From the NCBI RefSeq assembly GCF_030406405.1, contig NZ_JAUEPL010000014.1, positions 1 through 64,000 on the forward strand: a stretch of DNA of 64,000 nucleotides, in the 5' to 3' direction. Position 1 is the stretch's first letter. Every line of letters begins with the position of its first letter. The translations under genes and the position numbers were made by a program. Below, piece by piece: positions 45,327 through 55,531 of the stretch. Source of the stretch: Streptomyces ficellus. GTDB lineage: Bacteria > Actinomycetota > Actinomycetes > Streptomycetales > Streptomycetaceae. The notes below the pieces were generated by a model, which saw nothing but the letters and a program-made list of their open reading frames with translations, was not told the origin of the DNA and did not search any database.

Positions 45327-45344
45327 CGCCCCTGATCAGGGGCG
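45327..45344. promoter_or_regulatory. 18-bp perfect palindrome in the S10 leader
   Basis: CGCCCCTGATCAGGGGCG is perfectly symmetric with TGATCA at its centre. It lies 120 bases after the S10 -10. It has no loop, so a dimeric DNA-binding protein is more likely than an RNA hairpin. Confidence 0.75.
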
Positions 45345-45482
45345 GACGTACGGGAATCTTTCGGGAAGCGTGGGCGGGGCGCCGGCCAGGCACCCGGTGG
45401 GTGTTCCGCCCCCGGCCTGCGGTCTTCAGGGCCGCACCCCCTTGGTTGGGAAATCCTCCGGGAGATCTTCGTAGAGGGAGTG

Positions 45483-45507
45483 CGACACGCCCGACCGCGT
45501 GGGTCGG
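45483..45507 (+). promoter_or_regulatory. Leader element shared with the str operon (S10 copy)
   Basis: CGACACG then CCCGACCGCGTGGGTCGG, identical to 35549-35573 apart from one base. The CCGACC-GCGTG-GGTCGG hairpin is followed by AGGAGG. It lies about 100 bases before rpsJ. Confidence 0.85.
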
Positions 45508-45604
45508 AGGAGGGGCGGTTCTTCCTAAGTGGCTTCCACGGGAGCCAGGAGGCGCGGCCCACCAGGTTCCAGAGCGTTACGAGAGACAGGACTACTGAGT
45601 AGCC

Positions 45605-45913
45605 ATGGCGGGACAGAAGATCCGCATCCGGCTCAAGGCCTACGACCACGAGGTCATCGACTCCTCGGCGAAGAAGATCGTCGAGACGGTGACGCGCACT
45701 GGTGCGTCGGTCGCGGGCCCGGTGCCGCTGCCCACTGAGAAGAACGTGTACTGCGTCATCAAGTCGCCGCACAAGTACAAGGACTCGCGCGAGCACTTCG
45801 AGATGCGCACGCACAAGCGCCTCATCGACATCCTCGACCCCACGCCGAAGACGGTTGACTCGCTCATGCGTCTCGACCTGCCGGCCGGCGTCGACATCGA
45901 GATCAAGCTCTGA
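45605..45913 (+). CDS. rpsJ: 30S ribosomal protein S10
   Basis: Head protein of the 30S subunit, also the NusE transcription factor that links ribosome and NusG. The 102-residue sequence is typical: [15 protein letters not shown], then [13 protein letters not shown] and [12 protein letters not shown]. First gene of the S10 operon; rplC starts 13 bases after the stop. Confidence 0.97.
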   Translation: MAGQKIRIRLKAYDHEVIDSSAKKIVETVTRTGASVAGPVPLPTEKNVYCVIKSPHKYKDSREHFEMRTHKRLIDILDPTPKTVDSLMRLDLPAGVDIEIKL

Positions 45914-45926
45914 GGTGACGCGCGAG

Positions 45927-46571
45927 ATGGCTAAGAACATTAAGGGCGTCCTGGGCGAGAAGCTCGGCATGACCCAGGTCTGGGACGAGAACAACCGGGT
46001 CGTCCCGGTGACCGTCGTCAAGGCCGGGCCCTGCGTCGTCACCCAGGTCCGCACCAACGACACTGACGGCTACGAGTCGGTCCAGATCGCCTTCGGCGAG
46101 ATCGACCCGCGCAAGGTGAACAAGCCCCTCAAGGGTCACTTCGCCAAGGCCGACGTCACCCCGCGCCGCCACCTGGTGGAGCTCCGCACCGCTGACGCCT
46201 CCGAGTACACGCTCGGCCAGGAGATCACCGCTGAGGTCTTCGAGGCCGGCGTCAAGGTCGACGTCACCGGCAAGAGCAAGGGCAAGGGCTTCGCCGGTGT
46301 CATGAAGCGCCACAACTTCCGTGGTCTGGGCGCCGGACACGGTACCCAGCGCAAGCACCGCTCGCCCGGTTCCATCGGTGGCTGCGCCACCCCGGGCCGT
46401 GTGTTCAAGGGCCTCCGCATGGCGGGCCGTATGGGCAACGAGCGGGTCACCACCCAGAACCTGACCGTCCACGCCGTTGACGCGGAGAAGGGCCTGCTGC
46501 TCATCAAGGGCGCGGTTCCCGGTCCGAACGGCGGCCTCGTCCTGGTCCGTACCGCGGCCAAGGGGGCCTGA
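45927..46571 (+). CDS. rplC: 50S ribosomal protein L3
   Basis: Early assembly protein near the peptidyl transferase centre, 214 residues. It contains [11 protein letters not shown] and the finger loop [23 protein letters not shown] 45927 was chosen because [12 protein letters not shown] is the family start; the frame upstream overlaps rpsJ. rplD follows 7 bases later. Confidence 0.97.
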   Translation: MAKNIKGVLGEKLGMTQVWDENNRVVPVTVVKAGPCVVTQVRTNDTDGYESVQIAFGEIDPRKVNKPLKGHFAKADVTPRRHLVELRTADASEYTLGQEITAEVFEAGVKVDVTGKSKGKGFAGVMKRHNFRGLGAGHGTQRKHRSPGSIGGCATPGRVFKGLRMAGRMGNERVTTQNLTVHAVDAEKGLLLIKGAVPGPNGGLVLVRTAAKGA

Positions 46572-46578
46572 GGTAACG

Positions 46579-47232
46579 ATGAGCACCATTGACATCCTTT
46601 CGCCGGCTGGCGACAAGGCCGGGACCGTCGAGCTCCCCGCGGAGATCTTCGACGCGAAGACCAGCGTTCCGCTGATCCACCAGGTCGTCGTCGCACAGCT
46701 GGCCGCTGCCCGTCAGGGCACGCACAAGACCAAGACCCGTGGCGAAGTCCGCGGTGGCGGCAAGAAGCCGTACCGCCAGAAGGGCACCGGCCGCGCCCGT
46801 CAGGGCTCGACCCGCGCTCCGCAGTTCGCCGGCGGTGGCGTCGTCCACGGCCCCGTGCCGCGTGACTACTCGCAGCGCACCCCGAAGAAGATGAAGGCCG
46901 CCGCCCTGCGCGGTGCCCTCTCGGACCGGGCGCGTCACTCCCGTATCCACGTCGTCTCCGGCGTGGTCGAGGGCGAGGTCTCCACCAAGGCCGCGAAGAC
47001 GCTGTTCGGCAAGATCTCGGAGCGCAAGAACCTGCTCCTGATCGCCGAGCGCAGCGACGAGGCCGCGTGGCTCTCCGCCCGCAACCTGCCCCAGGTGCAC
47101 ATCCTGGAGCCGGGCCAGCTGAACACGTACGACGTGCTCGTCTCCGACGACGTGGTCTTCACCAAGGCCGCCTTCGAGTCCTTCGTGTCCGGCCCCAAGG
47201 CCAACACCGAGACCGAAGGGAGCGAGGCCTGA
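46579..47232 (+). CDS. rplD: 50S ribosomal protein L4
   Basis: Exit-tunnel protein, 217 residues. The tunnel loop has [25 protein letters not shown]. In E. coli L4 represses the S10 operon; the leader here does not look like that site. The ATG at 46579 follows GAGGTAAC. It overlaps rplW (TGATG). Confidence 0.96.
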   Translation: MSTIDILSPAGDKAGTVELPAEIFDAKTSVPLIHQVVVAQLAAARQGTHKTKTRGEVRGGGKKPYRQKGTGRARQGSTRAPQFAGGGVVHGPVPRDYSQRTPKKMKAAALRGALSDRARHSRIHVVSGVVEGEVSTKAAKTLFGKISERKNLLLIAERSDEAAWLSARNLPQVHILEPGQLNTYDVLVSDDVVFTKAAFESFVSGPKANTETEGSEA

Positions 47233-47546
47233 TGGCCGAGATCACCAGCAAGACCTTCACGGACCCGCGCGACATTCTCGTCAAGCCGGTTGTCTCCGAG
47301 AAGAGCTACGCCCTGCTGGACGAGAACAAGTACACGTTCGTCGTCGACCCGCGCGCCAACAAGACGCAGATCAAGCAGGCCGTCGAGGCGGTCTTCTCGG
47401 TCAAGGTCACCGGGGTCAACACGATCAACCGCCAGGGCAAGCGCAAGCGCACCCGCACCGGTTTCGGTAAGCGCGCCAACACCAAGCGCGCCATCGTGAC
47501 CCTTGCTGAGGGCAACCGTATCGACATCTTCGGCCAGGCCTCCTAA
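47232..47546 (+). CDS. rplW: 50S ribosomal protein L23
   Basis: Docking site for SRP and trigger factor at the tunnel exit, 104 residues. It shows [26 protein letters not shown] and the K-R-K-R-T-R extension. The ATG overlaps the rplD stop by one base; rplB starts 39 bases downstream. Confidence 0.96.
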   Translation: MAEITSKTFTDPRDILVKPVVSEKSYALLDENKYTFVVDPRANKTQIKQAVEAVFSVKVTGVNTINRQGKRKRTRTGFGKRANTKRAIVTLAEGNRIDIFGQAS

Positions 47547-47585
47547 CGGAGCGCCCTGGTCCGAATATCGGACGAGGACTGAGAA

Positions 47586-48422
47586 ATGGGTATCCGCAAG
47601 TACAAGCCGACGACTCCGGGCCGTCGTGGCTCCAGCGTCGCCGACTTTGTCGAGATCACGCGGTCCACGCCGGAGAAGTCGCTGGTCCGCCCCCTGCACA
47701 GCAAGGGCGGCCGTAACAACACCGGTCGTGTGACCGTCCGTCACCAGGGCGGTGGCCACAAGCGTGCCTACCGCGTGATCGACTTCCGTCGTCACGACAA
47801 GGATGGCGTGCCGGCCAAGGTCGCTCACATCGAGTACGACCCCAACCGCACCGCGCGCATCGCGCTGCTCCACTACGTGGACGGCGAGAAGCGCTACATC
47901 ATCGCCCCGCGCGGCCTGAACCAGGGCGACCGGGTCGAGAACGGCCCCGGCGCCGACATCAAGCCGGGCAACAACCTGGCACTCCGCAACATCCCGGTCG
48001 GTACCACGATCCACGCGATCGAGCTCCGTCCCGGTGGCGGTGCCAAGTTCGCCCGCTCCGCGGGTGCCTCCGTGCAGCTGCTCGCGAAGGAGGGCCAGAT
48101 GGCCCACCTGCGCATGCCGTCCGGTGAGATCCGCCTGGTCGACGTCCGCTGCCGCGCCACCATCGGCGAGGTCGGCAACGCCGAGCAGTCGAACATCAAC
48201 TGGGGCAAGGCCGGCCGTAAGCGCTGGCTGGGCGTTCGCCCGACCGTCCGCGGTGTGGCGATGAACCCGGTTGACCACCCGCACGGTGGTGGTGAGGGCA
48301 AGACCTCCGGTGGTCGCCACCCGGTCTCCCCCTGGGGTCAGAAGGAGGGTCGTACTCGTTCTCCCAAGAAGGCGAGCAACAAGTACATCGTCCGCCGCCG
48401 CAAGACGAACAAGAAGCGCTAG
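47586..48422 (+). CDS. rplB: 50S ribosomal protein L2
   Basis: Essential protein next to the peptidyl transferase centre, 278 residues. [27 protein letters not shown] and the catalytic-region [12 protein letters not shown] with its conserved His are present. ATG 47586 is preceded by GAGGACTGAGAA. Confidence 0.98.
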   Translation: MGIRKYKPTTPGRRGSSVADFVEITRSTPEKSLVRPLHSKGGRNNTGRVTVRHQGGGHKRAYRVIDFRRHDKDGVPAKVAHIEYDPNRTARIALLHYVDGEKRYIIAPRGLNQGDRVENGPGADIKPGNNLALRNIPVGTTIHAIELRPGGGAKFARSAGASVQLLAKEGQMAHLRMPSGEIRLVDVRCRATIGEVGNAEQSNINWGKAGRKRWLGVRPTVRGVAMNPVDHPHGGGEGKTSGGRHPVSPWGQKEGRTRSPKKASNKYIVRRRKTNKKR

Positions 48423-48434
48423 GAGCGGGTTTAG

Positions 48435-48716
48435 ATGCCGCGCAGTCTCAAGAAGGGGCCCTTCGTCGACGACCACCTGATCAAGAAGGTGGACGCCCAG
48501 AACGAAGCAGGCACCAAGAACGTCATCAAGACCTGGTCCCGTCGCTCGATGATCGTCCCGGCCATGCTGGGCCACACGATCGCGGTGCACAACGGCAAGA
48601 CCCACATCCCGGTGTTCGTCACCGAGTCGATGGTCGGCCACAAGCTCGGCGAGTTCTCGCCGACTCGCACCTTCCGCGGCCACGTCAAGGACGACCGGAA
48701 GTCGAAGCGCCGCTAA
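48435..48716 (+). CDS. rpsS: 30S ribosomal protein S19
   Basis: Head protein near the A site, 93 residues, with [18 protein letters not shown] and [14 protein letters not shown]. It starts 12 bases after rplB; the next gene follows closely. Confidence 0.97.
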   Translation: MPRSLKKGPFVDDHLIKKVDAQNEAGTKNVIKTWSRRSMIVPAMLGHTIAVHNGKTHIPVFVTESMVGHKLGEFSPTRTFRGHVKDDRKSKRR

Positions 48717-48735
48717 CCGCGGGGTGGAAACGACT

Positions 48736-49107
48736 ATGACTTACACCGAAGGGACAACCATGGAAGCCAGGGCCCAGGCGCGGTACATCCGCGTCACGCC
48801 CATGAAGGCCCGCCGCGTGGTGGACCTCATCCGTGGCATGGACGCCACGGAGGCTCAGGCGGTCCTGCGTTTCGCTCCGCAGGCCGCAAGCGTGCCGGTG
48901 GGCAAGGTGCTGGACAGCGCCATTGCCAACGCCGCGCACAACTACGACCACACGGACGCCTCGTCGCTGTTCATCAGCGAGGCGTACGTCGACGAGGGCC
49001 CGACCCTGAAGCGGTTCCGTCCGCGTGCTCAGGGCCGTGCCTACCGGATCCGCAAGCGGACCAGCCACATCACCGTGGTCGTCAGCAGCAAGGAAGGAAC
49101 CCGGTAA
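48736..49107 (+). CDS. rplV: 50S ribosomal protein L22
   Basis: Exit-tunnel protein of about 123 residues, with [22 protein letters not shown] and the tunnel hairpin [14 protein letters not shown]. Start is uncertain: ATG 48736 is taken, but ATG 48760 (MEARAQARY) has the better ribosome-binding site (GAAGGGA), and GTG 48724 is also in frame. It overlaps rpsC by one base (TAATG). Confidence 0.93.
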   Translation: MTYTEGTTMEARAQARYIRVTPMKARRVVDLIRGMDATEAQAVLRFAPQAASVPVGKVLDSAIANAAHNYDHTDASSLFISEAYVDEGPTLKRFRPRAQGRAYRIRKRTSHITVVVSSKEGTR

Positions 49108-49937
49108 TGGGCCAGAAGGTAAACCCGCACGGGTTCCGGCTCGGCATCACCACCGACTTCAAGTCGCGTTGGTACGCCGACAAGCTGTACAAGGACTACG
49201 TCAAGGAAGACGTCGCCATCCGTCGGATGATGACGTCCGGCATGGAGCGCGCCGGCATCTCGAAGGTGGAGATCGAGCGCACCCGTGACCGCGTGCGGGT
49301 GGACATCCACACCGCGCGTCCCGGCATCGTCATCGGCCGCCGTGGCGCCGAGGCCGACCGCATCCGCGGCGACCTCGAGAAGCTCACCGGCAAGCAGGTC
49401 CAGCTGAACATCCTCGAGGTCAAGAACCCCGAGGTCGACGCTCAGCTCGTGGCCCAGGCCGTTGCCGAGCAGCTGTCCTCCCGCGTCTCCTTCCGCCGCG
49501 CCATGCGTAAGAGCATGCAGTCGGCGATGAAGGCGGGCGCCAAGGGCATCAAGATCCAGTGTGGTGGCCGTCTCGGCGGCGCCGAGATGTCCCGCTCGGA
49601 GTTCTACCGCGAGGGCCGTGTGCCGCTGCACACGCTCCGCGCGAACGTCGAGTACGGCTTCTTCGAGGCCAAGACGACCTTCGGCCGCATCGGCGTGAAG
49701 GTCTGGATCTACAAGGGCGACGTCAAGAACATCGCCGAGGTCCGCGCCGAGAACGCTGCTGCCCGCGCCGGCAACCGCCCGGCCCGTGGCGGCACCGACC
49801 GCCCGGCCCGTGGTGGCCGCGGTGGCGAGCGTGGCGGTCGCGGTCGCAAGCCGCAGCAGGCTGGTACCGCTGCCGAGGCCCCCAAGGCCGACGCCGCTGC
49901 CGCCGCTCCGGCTGAGAGCACCGGAACGGAGGCCTGA
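49107..49937 (+). CDS. rpsC: 30S ribosomal protein S3
   Basis: mRNA-entry-channel protein with helicase role, 276 residues. [13 protein letters not shown] and the KH-domain [11 protein letters not shown] are visible. The C-terminal 60 residues form an Arg/Gly repeat tail (R-P-A-R-G-G, then [11 protein letters not shown]) followed by Ala-rich sequence, longer than in E. coli (233 residues). Confidence 0.97.
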   Translation: MGQKVNPHGFRLGITTDFKSRWYADKLYKDYVKEDVAIRRMMTSGMERAGISKVEIERTRDRVRVDIHTARPGIVIGRRGAEADRIRGDLEKLTGKQVQLNILEVKNPEVDAQLVAQAVAEQLSSRVSFRRAMRKSMQSAMKAGAKGIKIQCGGRLGGAEMSRSEFYREGRVPLHTLRANVEYGFFEAKTTFGRIGVKVWIYKGDVKNIAEVRAENAAARAGNRPARGGTDRPARGGRGGERGGRGRKPQQAGTAAEAPKADAAAAAPAESTGTEA

Positions 49938-49942
49938 CCGAC

Positions 49943-50362
49943 ATGCTGATCCCCCGTAGGGTCAAGCACCGCAAGCAGCACCACCCGAAGCGCCGTGGTA
50001 TGGCCAAGGGCGGTACGACGGTTGCGTTCGGCGAGTACGGCATCCAGGCCATGACTCCGGCGTACGTGACCAACCGCCAGATCGAGGCGGCCCGTATCGC
50101 GATGACCCGCCACATCAAGCGTGGCGGCAAGGTCTGGATCAACATCTACCCGGACCGCCCGCTGACCAAGAAGCCCGCCGAGACCCGCATGGGTTCCGGT
50201 AAGGGTTCCCCCGAGTGGTGGGTCGCGAACGTGCACCCGGGCCGGGTCATGTTCGAGCTGTCCTACCCGAACGAGAAGATCGCACGTGAGGCTCTGACTC
50301 GCGCGGCCCACAAGCTGCCGATGAAGTGCCGGATCGTCAAGCGCGAGGCAGGTGAAGCGTGA
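49943..50362 (+). CDS. rplP: 50S ribosomal protein L16
   Basis: Large-subunit protein next to the A-site tRNA, 139 residues, with [21 protein letters not shown] and [12 protein letters not shown]. It starts 5 bases after rpsC and ends in a TGATG overlap with rpmC. Confidence 0.97.
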   Translation: MLIPRRVKHRKQHHPKRRGMAKGGTTVAFGEYGIQAMTPAYVTNRQIEAARIAMTRHIKRGGKVWINIYPDRPLTKKPAETRMGSGKGSPEWWVANVHPGRVMFELSYPNEKIAREALTRAAHKLPMKCRIVKREAGEA

Positions 50363-50586
50363 TGTCGGCCGGTACCAAGGCGTCCGAGCTGCGCGAGCTG
50401 GGCAACGAGGAGCTTGTTGCCAAGCTCCGCGAGGCCAAGGAAGAGCTGTTCAACCTCCGTTTCCAGGCGGCGACCGGGCAGCTCGAGAACCACGGTCGGC
50501 TCAAGTCCGTCCGTAAGGACATCGCCCGGATCTACACCCTGATGCGTGAGCGCGAGCTGGGCATCGAGACGGTGGAGAGCGCCTGA
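50362..50586 (+). CDS. rpmC: 50S ribosomal protein L29
   Basis: Tunnel-exit neighbour of L23, 74 residues, with [25 protein letters not shown]. The ATG at 50362 overlaps the rplP stop; the GTG one codon earlier is not needed. rpsQ follows with a one-base overlap. Confidence 0.95.
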   Translation: MSAGTKASELRELGNEELVAKLREAKEELFNLRFQAATGQLENHGRLKSVRKDIARIYTLMRERELGIETVESA

Positions 50587-50870
50587 TGAGCGAGAACAAC
50601 GTGACTGAAGAGAAGACCGCGCGCGGATTCCGCAAGACCCGTGAGGGTCTGGTCGTCAGCGACAAGATGGACAAGACCGTCGTCGTCGCCGTCGAGGACC
50701 GCGTCAAGCACGCGCTGTACGGCAAGGTCATCCGCCGTACCAACAAGCTCAAGGCGCACGACGAGCAGAACGCCGCGGGTGTCGGCGACCGTGTCCTCCT
50801 CATGGAGACCCGGCCGCTGTCCGCGACCAAGCGCTGGCGCGTCGTCGAGATCCTCGAGAAGGCCAAGTAA
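50586..50870 (+). CDS. rpsQ: 30S ribosomal protein S17
   Basis: Primary 16S rRNA-binding protein of the 30S body, 94 residues. It shows [18 protein letters not shown] and [12 protein letters not shown]. Last gene before the 109-base gap that marks the S10/spc boundary. Confidence 0.96.
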   Translation: MSENNVTEEKTARGFRKTREGLVVSDKMDKTVVVAVEDRVKHALYGKVIRRTNKLKAHDEQNAAGVGDRVLLMETRPLSATKRWRVVEILEKAK

Positions 50871-50911
50871 TCGCTTGAAGGGGTAACCCTTCGAGTTCGT
50901 TCCGCCAGGCT

Positions 50912-50951
50912 CGGTGGGGTGCCGCACCTCTGAGGAGGACGGCCCCCACCG
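50912..50951 (+). promoter_or_regulatory. Hairpin at the S10/spc junction (rplN leader)
   Basis: CGGTGGGG-t-GCCG (50912-50924) pairs with CGGC-CCCCACCG (50940-50951), loop of about 15 bases including GAGGAGG. It lies 28 bases before the rplN GTG. No T-tract, so a regulatory or processing site. Confidence 0.6.
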
Positions 50952-50979
50952 GGAACCGGCAGACAATCAGGAGATAGAC

Positions 50980-51348
50980 GTGATCCAGCAGGAGTCGCGA
51001 CTGCGTGTCGCCGACAACACTGGTGCCAAGGAGATCCTTTGCATCCGTGTTCTCGGTGGTTCCGGTCGCCGCTACGCGGGCATCGGTGACGTCATCGTCG
51101 CCACCGTCAAGGATGCGATCCCCGGTGGCAACGTGAAGAAGGGTGACGTCGTCAAGGCGGTCATCGTTCGCACCGTCAAGGAGCGCCGCCGCCAGGACGG
51201 CTCGTACATCCGCTTCGACGAGAACGCCGCCGTCATTCTGAAGAACGACGGCGACCCTCGCGGCACCCGTATCTTCGGCCCCGTGGGCCGTGAGCTGCGC
51301 GAGAAGAAGTTCATGAAGATCATCTCGCTCGCGCCGGAGGTGCTGTAA
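50980..51348 (+). CDS. rplN: 50S ribosomal protein L14
   Basis: Subunit-interface protein, 122 residues: M(V)[16 protein letters not shown] and [14 protein letters not shown] [12 protein letters not shown]. The start is GTG 50980 after CAGGAGATAGAC. First gene of the spc-type operon; rplX begins two bases after its stop. Confidence 0.96.
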   Translation: MIQQESRLRVADNTGAKEILCIRVLGGSGRRYAGIGDVIVATVKDAIPGGNVKKGDVVKAVIVRTVKERRRQDGSYIRFDENAAVILKNDGDPRGTRIFGPVGRELREKKFMKIISLAPEVL

Positions 51349-51350
51349 GC

Positions 51351-51674
51351 ATGAAGATCAAGAAGGGCGACCTGGTACAGGTCATCACCGGCAAGGACAA
51401 GGGCAAGCAGGGCAAGGTCATCGCGGCCTTCCCCCGCGAGGACCGCGTCCTGGTCGAGGGTGTCAACCGGGTCAAGAAGCACACGAAGGCCGGCCAGACC
51501 GCTCGTGGGTCGCAGACCGGCGGCATCGTCACCACCGAGGCCCCGATTCACGTGAGCAACGTTCAGCTCGTCGTGGAGAAGGACGGCAAGAAGGTCGTGA
51601 CCCGCGTCGGTTACCGCTTCGACGACGAGGGCAACAAGATCCGCGTTGCCAAGCGGACGGGTGAGGACATCTGA
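51351..51674 (+). CDS. rplX: 50S ribosomal protein L24
   Basis: Assembly initiator with a KOW domain, 107 residues: [20 protein letters not shown], then [11 protein letters not shown] 51351; its TGA overlaps rplE (TGATGG). Confidence 0.96.
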   Translation: MKIKKGDLVQVITGKDKGKQGKVIAAFPREDRVLVEGVNRVKKHTKAGQTARGSQTGGIVTTEAPIHVSNVQLVVEKDGKKVVTRVGYRFDDEGNKIRVAKRTGEDI

Positions 51675-52231
51675 TGGCTACCACCACCACTCCGCGTCTG
51701 AAGACGAAGTACCGCGAGGAGATCGCGGGCAAGCTGCGTGAGGAGTTCTCGTACGAGAACGTCATGCAGGTTCCCGGCCTCGTCAAGATCGTGGTCAACA
51801 TGGGTGTGGGCGACGCCGCCCGCGACTCCAAGCTGATCGAGGGTGCCATCAAGGACCTCACCACGATCACCGGTCAGAAGCCGGCCGTCACCAAGGCCCG
51901 CAAGTCCATCGCGCAGTTCAAGCTGCGTGAGGGTCAGCCGATCGGTGCCCACGTCACGCTCCGTGGCGACCGCATGTGGGAGTTCCTGGACCGCACCCTG
52001 TCGCTGGCGCTCCCGCGCATCCGCGACTTCCGCGGCCTGTCCCCCAAGCAGTTCGACGGCCGTGGCAACTACACCTTCGGTCTCACGGAGCAGGTCATGT
52101 TCCACGAGATCGACCAGGACAAGATCGACCGTGTCCGGGGTATGGACATCACCGTGGTGACCACGGCGACCAACGACGAAGAGGGCCGCGCGCTCCTCCG
52201 TCACCTCGGCTTCCCCTTCAAGGAGGCGTAA
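51674..52231 (+). CDS. rplE: 50S ribosomal protein L5
   Basis: 5S rRNA-binding protein, 185 residues: [29 protein letters not shown], and [15 protein letters not shown]. Overlaps rplX by one base and is followed 5 bases later by rpsN. Confidence 0.97.
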   Translation: MATTTTPRLKTKYREEIAGKLREEFSYENVMQVPGLVKIVVNMGVGDAARDSKLIEGAIKDLTTITGQKPAVTKARKSIAQFKLREGQPIGAHVTLRGDRMWEFLDRTLSLALPRIRDFRGLSPKQFDGRGNYTFGLTEQVMFHEIDQDKIDRVRGMDITVVTTATNDEEGRALLRHLGFPFKEA

Positions 52232-52236
52232 GCGAG

Positions 52237-52422
52237 ATGGCGAAGAAGGCTCTCATCGCGAAGGCTGCCCGCAAGCCCAAGTTCGGCGTGCGCGCGTACA
52301 CCCGCTGCCAGCGCTGCGGTCGTCCGCACTCCGTCTACCGCAAGTTCGGCCTGTGCCGCGTGTGCCTTCGTGAGATGGCTCACCGTGGCGAGCTGCCGGG
52401 CGTGACCAAGAGCTCCTGGTAA
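52237..52422 (+). CDS. rpsN: 30S ribosomal protein S14, zinc-binding (type Z)
   Basis: Short 61-residue S14 with C24-x2-C27 and C40-x2-C43 zinc ligands, the zinc-containing form. [10 protein letters not shown] at the start is typical. The ATG at 52237 lies 5 bases after rplE. A zinc-free S14 would be encoded elsewhere if this follows other streptomycetes. A 220-base gap to rpsH follows. Confidence 0.96.
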   Translation: MAKKALIAKAARKPKFGVRAYTRCQRCGRPHSVYRKFGLCRVCLREMAHRGELPGVTKSSW

Positions 52423-52643
52423 GCACCTACTGCCCTTTGGGCGTAGGGGCTACCCGGATCTCTCGGTAAGCATCTGGTCGGCAGGAGCCCTTCCCCACAT
52501 GTCGTAGGCTTGTGGGGTTGGGCGCCTGTCGCCCGTACGACTTACTACGCCGTAGGTCCCCGCACCGCACCCGTCCCGCCCATGAGTGGGGAGAGGGATG
52601 GCGCATACAGGAAACCCCGGCGAGAGAGGCCGAAGGCCAATTC

Positions 52644-53042
52644 ATGACCATGACTGATCCGATCGCAGACATGCTCACGCGTCTGCGTAACGCGAACTCG
52701 GCGTACCACGACACCGTGACGATGCCGCACAGCAAGATCAAGTCCCACATCGCGGAAATCCTCCAGCAGGAGGGCTTCATCACGGGCTGGCGGGTCGAGG
52801 ACGCCGAGGTTGGCAAGAACCTCGTCCTCGAGCTGAAGTTCGGTCCGAACCGTGAGCGCTCCATCGCGGGCATCAAGCGGATCTCGAAGCCCGGTCTGCG
52901 GGTTTACGCGAAGTCCACCAACCTGCCGAAGGTCCTCGGCGGTCTGGGCGTGGCGATCATCTCCACGTCCCACGGCCTCCTGACCGGCCAGCAGGCGCAG
53001 AAGAAGGGCGTGGGTGGGGAAGTCCTCGCCTACGTCTGGTAG
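52644..53042 (+). CDS. rpsH: 30S ribosomal protein S8
   Basis: Primary rRNA-binding protein and spc-operon repressor in E. coli, 132 residues: [30 protein letters not shown], and [13 protein letters not shown] 52644 is taken as the family start; frames upstream are in the gap. The gap may hold an internal promoter, but no clear one was identified. Confidence 0.96.
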   Translation: MTMTDPIADMLTRLRNANSAYHDTVTMPHSKIKSHIAEILQQEGFITGWRVEDAEVGKNLVLELKFGPNRERSIAGIKRISKPGLRVYAKSTNLPKVLGGLGVAIISTSHGLLTGQQAQKKGVGGEVLAYVW

Positions 53043-53063
53043 TCGGGAACGGAGGAAAAGCTA

Positions 53064-53603
53064 ATGTCGCGTATTGGCAAGCTCCCCATCACGGTTCCCG
53101 CCGGCGTGGACGTCACCATCGAGGGCCGCACGGTCACGGTCAAGGGTTCCAAGGGAACCCTGAGCCACACCGTCGCCGCGCCGATCGAGATCGTTAAGGG
53201 CGAGGACGGCGTTCTCAACGTCACGCGTCCCAACGACGAGCGTCAGAACAAGGCCCTCCACGGCCTGTCCCGCACGCTGGTGGCCAACATGATCACCGGT
53301 GTGACCCAGGGGTACACGAAGGCGCTCGAGATCAGCGGTGTCGGTTACCGCGTCGCCGCGAAGGGCTCCAACCTGGAGTTCCAGCTCGGTTACAGCCACC
53401 CGATCCTGGTGGAGGCGCCCGAGGGCATCTCCTTCAAGGTCGAGTCTCCGACCAAGTTCTCGGTCGAGGGCATCGACAAGCAGAAGGTCGGCGAGGTCGC
53501 CGCTAACATCCGCAAGCTTCGCAAGCCCGACCCCTACAAGGCCAAGGGCGTGAAGTACGCGGGTGAGGTCATCCGCCGCAAGGTCGGAAAGGCTGGTAAG
53601 TAA
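53064..53603 (+). CDS. rplF: 50S ribosomal protein L6
   Basis: Protein near the sarcin-ricin loop, 179 residues, two similar domains: [14 protein letters not shown] and the end [25 protein letters not shown] precedes ATG 53064. rplR starts 3 bases after its stop. Confidence 0.97.
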   Translation: MSRIGKLPITVPAGVDVTIEGRTVTVKGSKGTLSHTVAAPIEIVKGEDGVLNVTRPNDERQNKALHGLSRTLVANMITGVTQGYTKALEISGVGYRVAAKGSNLEFQLGYSHPILVEAPEGISFKVESPTKFSVEGIDKQKVGEVAANIRKLRKPDPYKAKGVKYAGEVIRRKVGKAGK

Positions 53604-53606
53604 GCC

Positions 53607-53990
53607 ATGGCATACGGCGTGAAGATTGCCAAGGGCAAGGCCTACAAGGGCGCTGCTCTGAAGCGTCGCCACATCCGCATCCGCAAGAAGATCGCGGGTA
53701 CGACCGAGCGTCCGCGCCTGGTCGTCACGCGCTCCAACCGCGGGATCACCGCTCAGGTCATCGACGACATCGCGGGCCACACGCTCGCGTCGGCGTCCAC
53801 CCTGGACGCGTCCATCCGCGGCGGCGAAGGCGACAAGTCGGCGAAGGCGAAGCAGGTCGGCCAGCTCGTGGCCGAGCGTGCCAAGGCCGCCGGCATCGAG
53901 GCTGTCGTGTTCGACCGTGGCGGCAACCAGTACGCCGGGCGCATCGCCGCCCTGGCGGACGCCGCCCGTGAAGCCGGCCTGAAGTTCTGA
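53607..53990 (+). CDS. rplR: 50S ribosomal protein L18
   Basis: 5S rRNA-binding protein, 127 residues: [25 protein letters not shown] and [20 protein letters not shown]. Operon gene 5' to rpsE. Confidence 0.97.
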   Translation: MAYGVKIAKGKAYKGAALKRRHIRIRKKIAGTTERPRLVVTRSNRGITAQVIDDIAGHTLASASTLDASIRGGEGDKSAKAKQVGQLVAERAKAAGIEAVVFDRGGNQYAGRIAALADAAREAGLKF

Positions 53991-54029
53991 GCCGGTTCCG
54001 CACGTAGGAAGACTAGGAAGGAAAGTCCA

Positions 54030-54635
54030 ATGGCTGGACCCCAGCGCCGCGGAAGCGGTGCCGGTGGCGGCGAGCGGCGGGACCGGAAGGGCCGTGACGG
54101 CGGCGCTGCTGCCGCCGAGAAGACCGCGTACGTTGAGCGCGTTGTCGCGATCAACCGCGTCGCCAAGGTTGTGAAGGGTGGTCGTCGCTTCAGCTTCACC
54201 GCGCTGGTCGTGGTGGGCGACGGTGACGGCACCGTGGGTGTCGGTTACGGCAAGGCCAAGGAGGTGCCGGCCGCCATCGCCAAGGGTGTGGAGGAGGCCA
54301 AGAAGCACTTCTTCAAGGTTCCCCGTATCCAGGGCACCATCCCGCACCCGATCCAGGGTGAGAAGGCGGCGGGCGTCGTCATGCTCAAGCCGGCGTCCCC
54401 CGGTACCGGCGTTATCGCCGGTGGCCCGGTGCGTGCCGTGCTGGAGTGCGCGGGCGTCCACGACATCCTGTCGAAGTCGCTCGGTTCCTCGAACGCGATC
54501 AACATCGTGCACGCGACCGTGGCGGCCCTCAAGGGCCTGCAGCGTCCCGAGGAGATCGCGGCCCGCCGCGGTCTGCCCCTCGAGGACGTCGCCCCCGCGG
54601 CTCTTCTCCGTGCGCGTGCGGGGGCGGGTGCGTAA
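54030..54635 (+). CDS. rpsE: 30S ribosomal protein S5
   Basis: Protein of the 30S body that affects decoding accuracy, 201 residues. A Gly/Arg-rich N-terminus ([12 protein letters not shown]) precedes [17 protein letters not shown] and [16 protein letters not shown]. The TAATG overlap with rpmD is a single base. Confidence 0.97.
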   Translation: MAGPQRRGSGAGGGERRDRKGRDGGAAAAEKTAYVERVVAINRVAKVVKGGRRFSFTALVVVGDGDGTVGVGYGKAKEVPAAIAKGVEEAKKHFFKVPRIQGTIPHPIQGEKAAGVVMLKPASPGTGVIAGGPVRAVLECAGVHDILSKSLGSSNAINIVHATVAALKGLQRPEEIAARRGLPLEDVAPAALLRARAGAGA

Positions 54636-54817
54636 TGGCTCGCCTCAAGGTCACGCAGACGAAGTCGTACATCGGCAGCAAGCAGAACCACCGCGACACC
54701 CTTCGTTCCCTGGGCCTCAAGCGCCTGGGCGATGTGGTCGTCAAGGAGGACCGCCCCGAGTTCCGCGGCATGGTGCACACCGTCCGCCACCTCGTGACGG
54801 TCGAGGAGGTCGACTGA
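54635..54817 (+). CDS. rpmD: 50S ribosomal protein L30
   Basis: Small 60-residue protein: [14 protein letters not shown], then [14 protein letters not shown] and [10 protein letters not shown]. The ATG overlaps the rpsE stop. rplO begins two bases after. Confidence 0.95.
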   Translation: MARLKVTQTKSYIGSKQNHRDTLRSLGLKRLGDVVVKEDRPEFRGMVHTVRHLVTVEEVD

Positions 54818-54818
54818 C

Positions 54819-55274
54819 ATGGCGGAGCAGAACCCGCTGAAGGTCCACAACCTCCGTCCCGCCCCGGGCGCCAAGACCGCCAAGACCCGTGTGGGTCGTG
54901 GTGAGGCGTCGAAGGGTAAGACGGCTGGTCGTGGTACCAAGGGCACCAAGGCCCGCTACCAGGTTCCGGAGCGCTTCGAGGGCGGGCAGATGCCCCTCCA
55001 CATGCGTCTTCCGAAGCTGAAGGGCTTCAAGAACCCGTTCCGCACCGAGTACCAGGTCGTGAACCTGGACAAGCTCGCCTCGCTCTACCCCGAGGGTGGC
55101 GAGGTCACGGTGGCCGACCTGGTCGCCAAGGGCGCGGTGCGCAAGAACAGCCTCGTCAAGGTCCTGGGCCAGGGCGAGATCTCCGTGGCGCTGCAGGTTT
55201 CGGTTGACGCCGTCTCCGGCTCCGCCAAGGAGAAGATCGCCGCCGCCGGCGGCACCGTCACCGAGCTCGTCTGA
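54819..55274 (+). CDS. rplO: 50S ribosomal protein L15
   Basis: Late assembly protein of 151 residues: [13 protein letters not shown], a Gly-rich loop ([17 protein letters not shown]), and [17 protein letters not shown] 54819. A strong hairpin follows before secY. Confidence 0.97.
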   Translation: MAEQNPLKVHNLRPAPGAKTAKTRVGRGEASKGKTAGRGTKGTKARYQVPERFEGGQMPLHMRLPKLKGFKNPFRTEYQVVNLDKLASLYPEGGEVTVADLVAKGAVRKNSLVKVLGQGEISVALQVSVDAVSGSAKEKIAAAGGTVTELV

Positions 55275-55296
55275 GACGACTTGATGGCTTGAACAT

Positions 55297-55336
55297 CCGA
55301 CCGGGGATGCCTCTCAAAAGGGGCATCCCCGGTTGG
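55297..55336 (+). terminator. Terminator between rplO and secY
   Basis: A 16-bp stem with wobble pairs, CCGACCGGGGATGCCT to GGGCATCCCCGGTTGG, with a loop containing CTCAAAA. It ends 195 bases before secY. Confidence 0.82.
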
Positions 55337-55446
55337 TCGTTCCAAGGGGGGCACGTGCGCCGGTAAGGTGGCGTGCACTGTGTTGCTGTAATGGGGGCTT
55401 GCGCCCCTGCGCCGCGCGGTCCGCCCCAAGGGCTGCCACGCGGTCT

Positions 55447-55476
55447 TTGACTGACCACTTGACTTATACGTATTCG
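55447..55476 (+). promoter_or_regulatory. Possible secY promoter
   Basis: TTGACT (55447-55452), 18 bases, TATTCG (55471-55476), about 55 bases before the GTG. TTGACT repeats at 55459, so the true pair is uncertain. Confidence 0.45.
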
Positions 55477-55531
55477 TCGATCCTCAAGACCGTCACCTCT
55501 GACGCATAGCGCGGGGGTCGCAGGAGGCACC

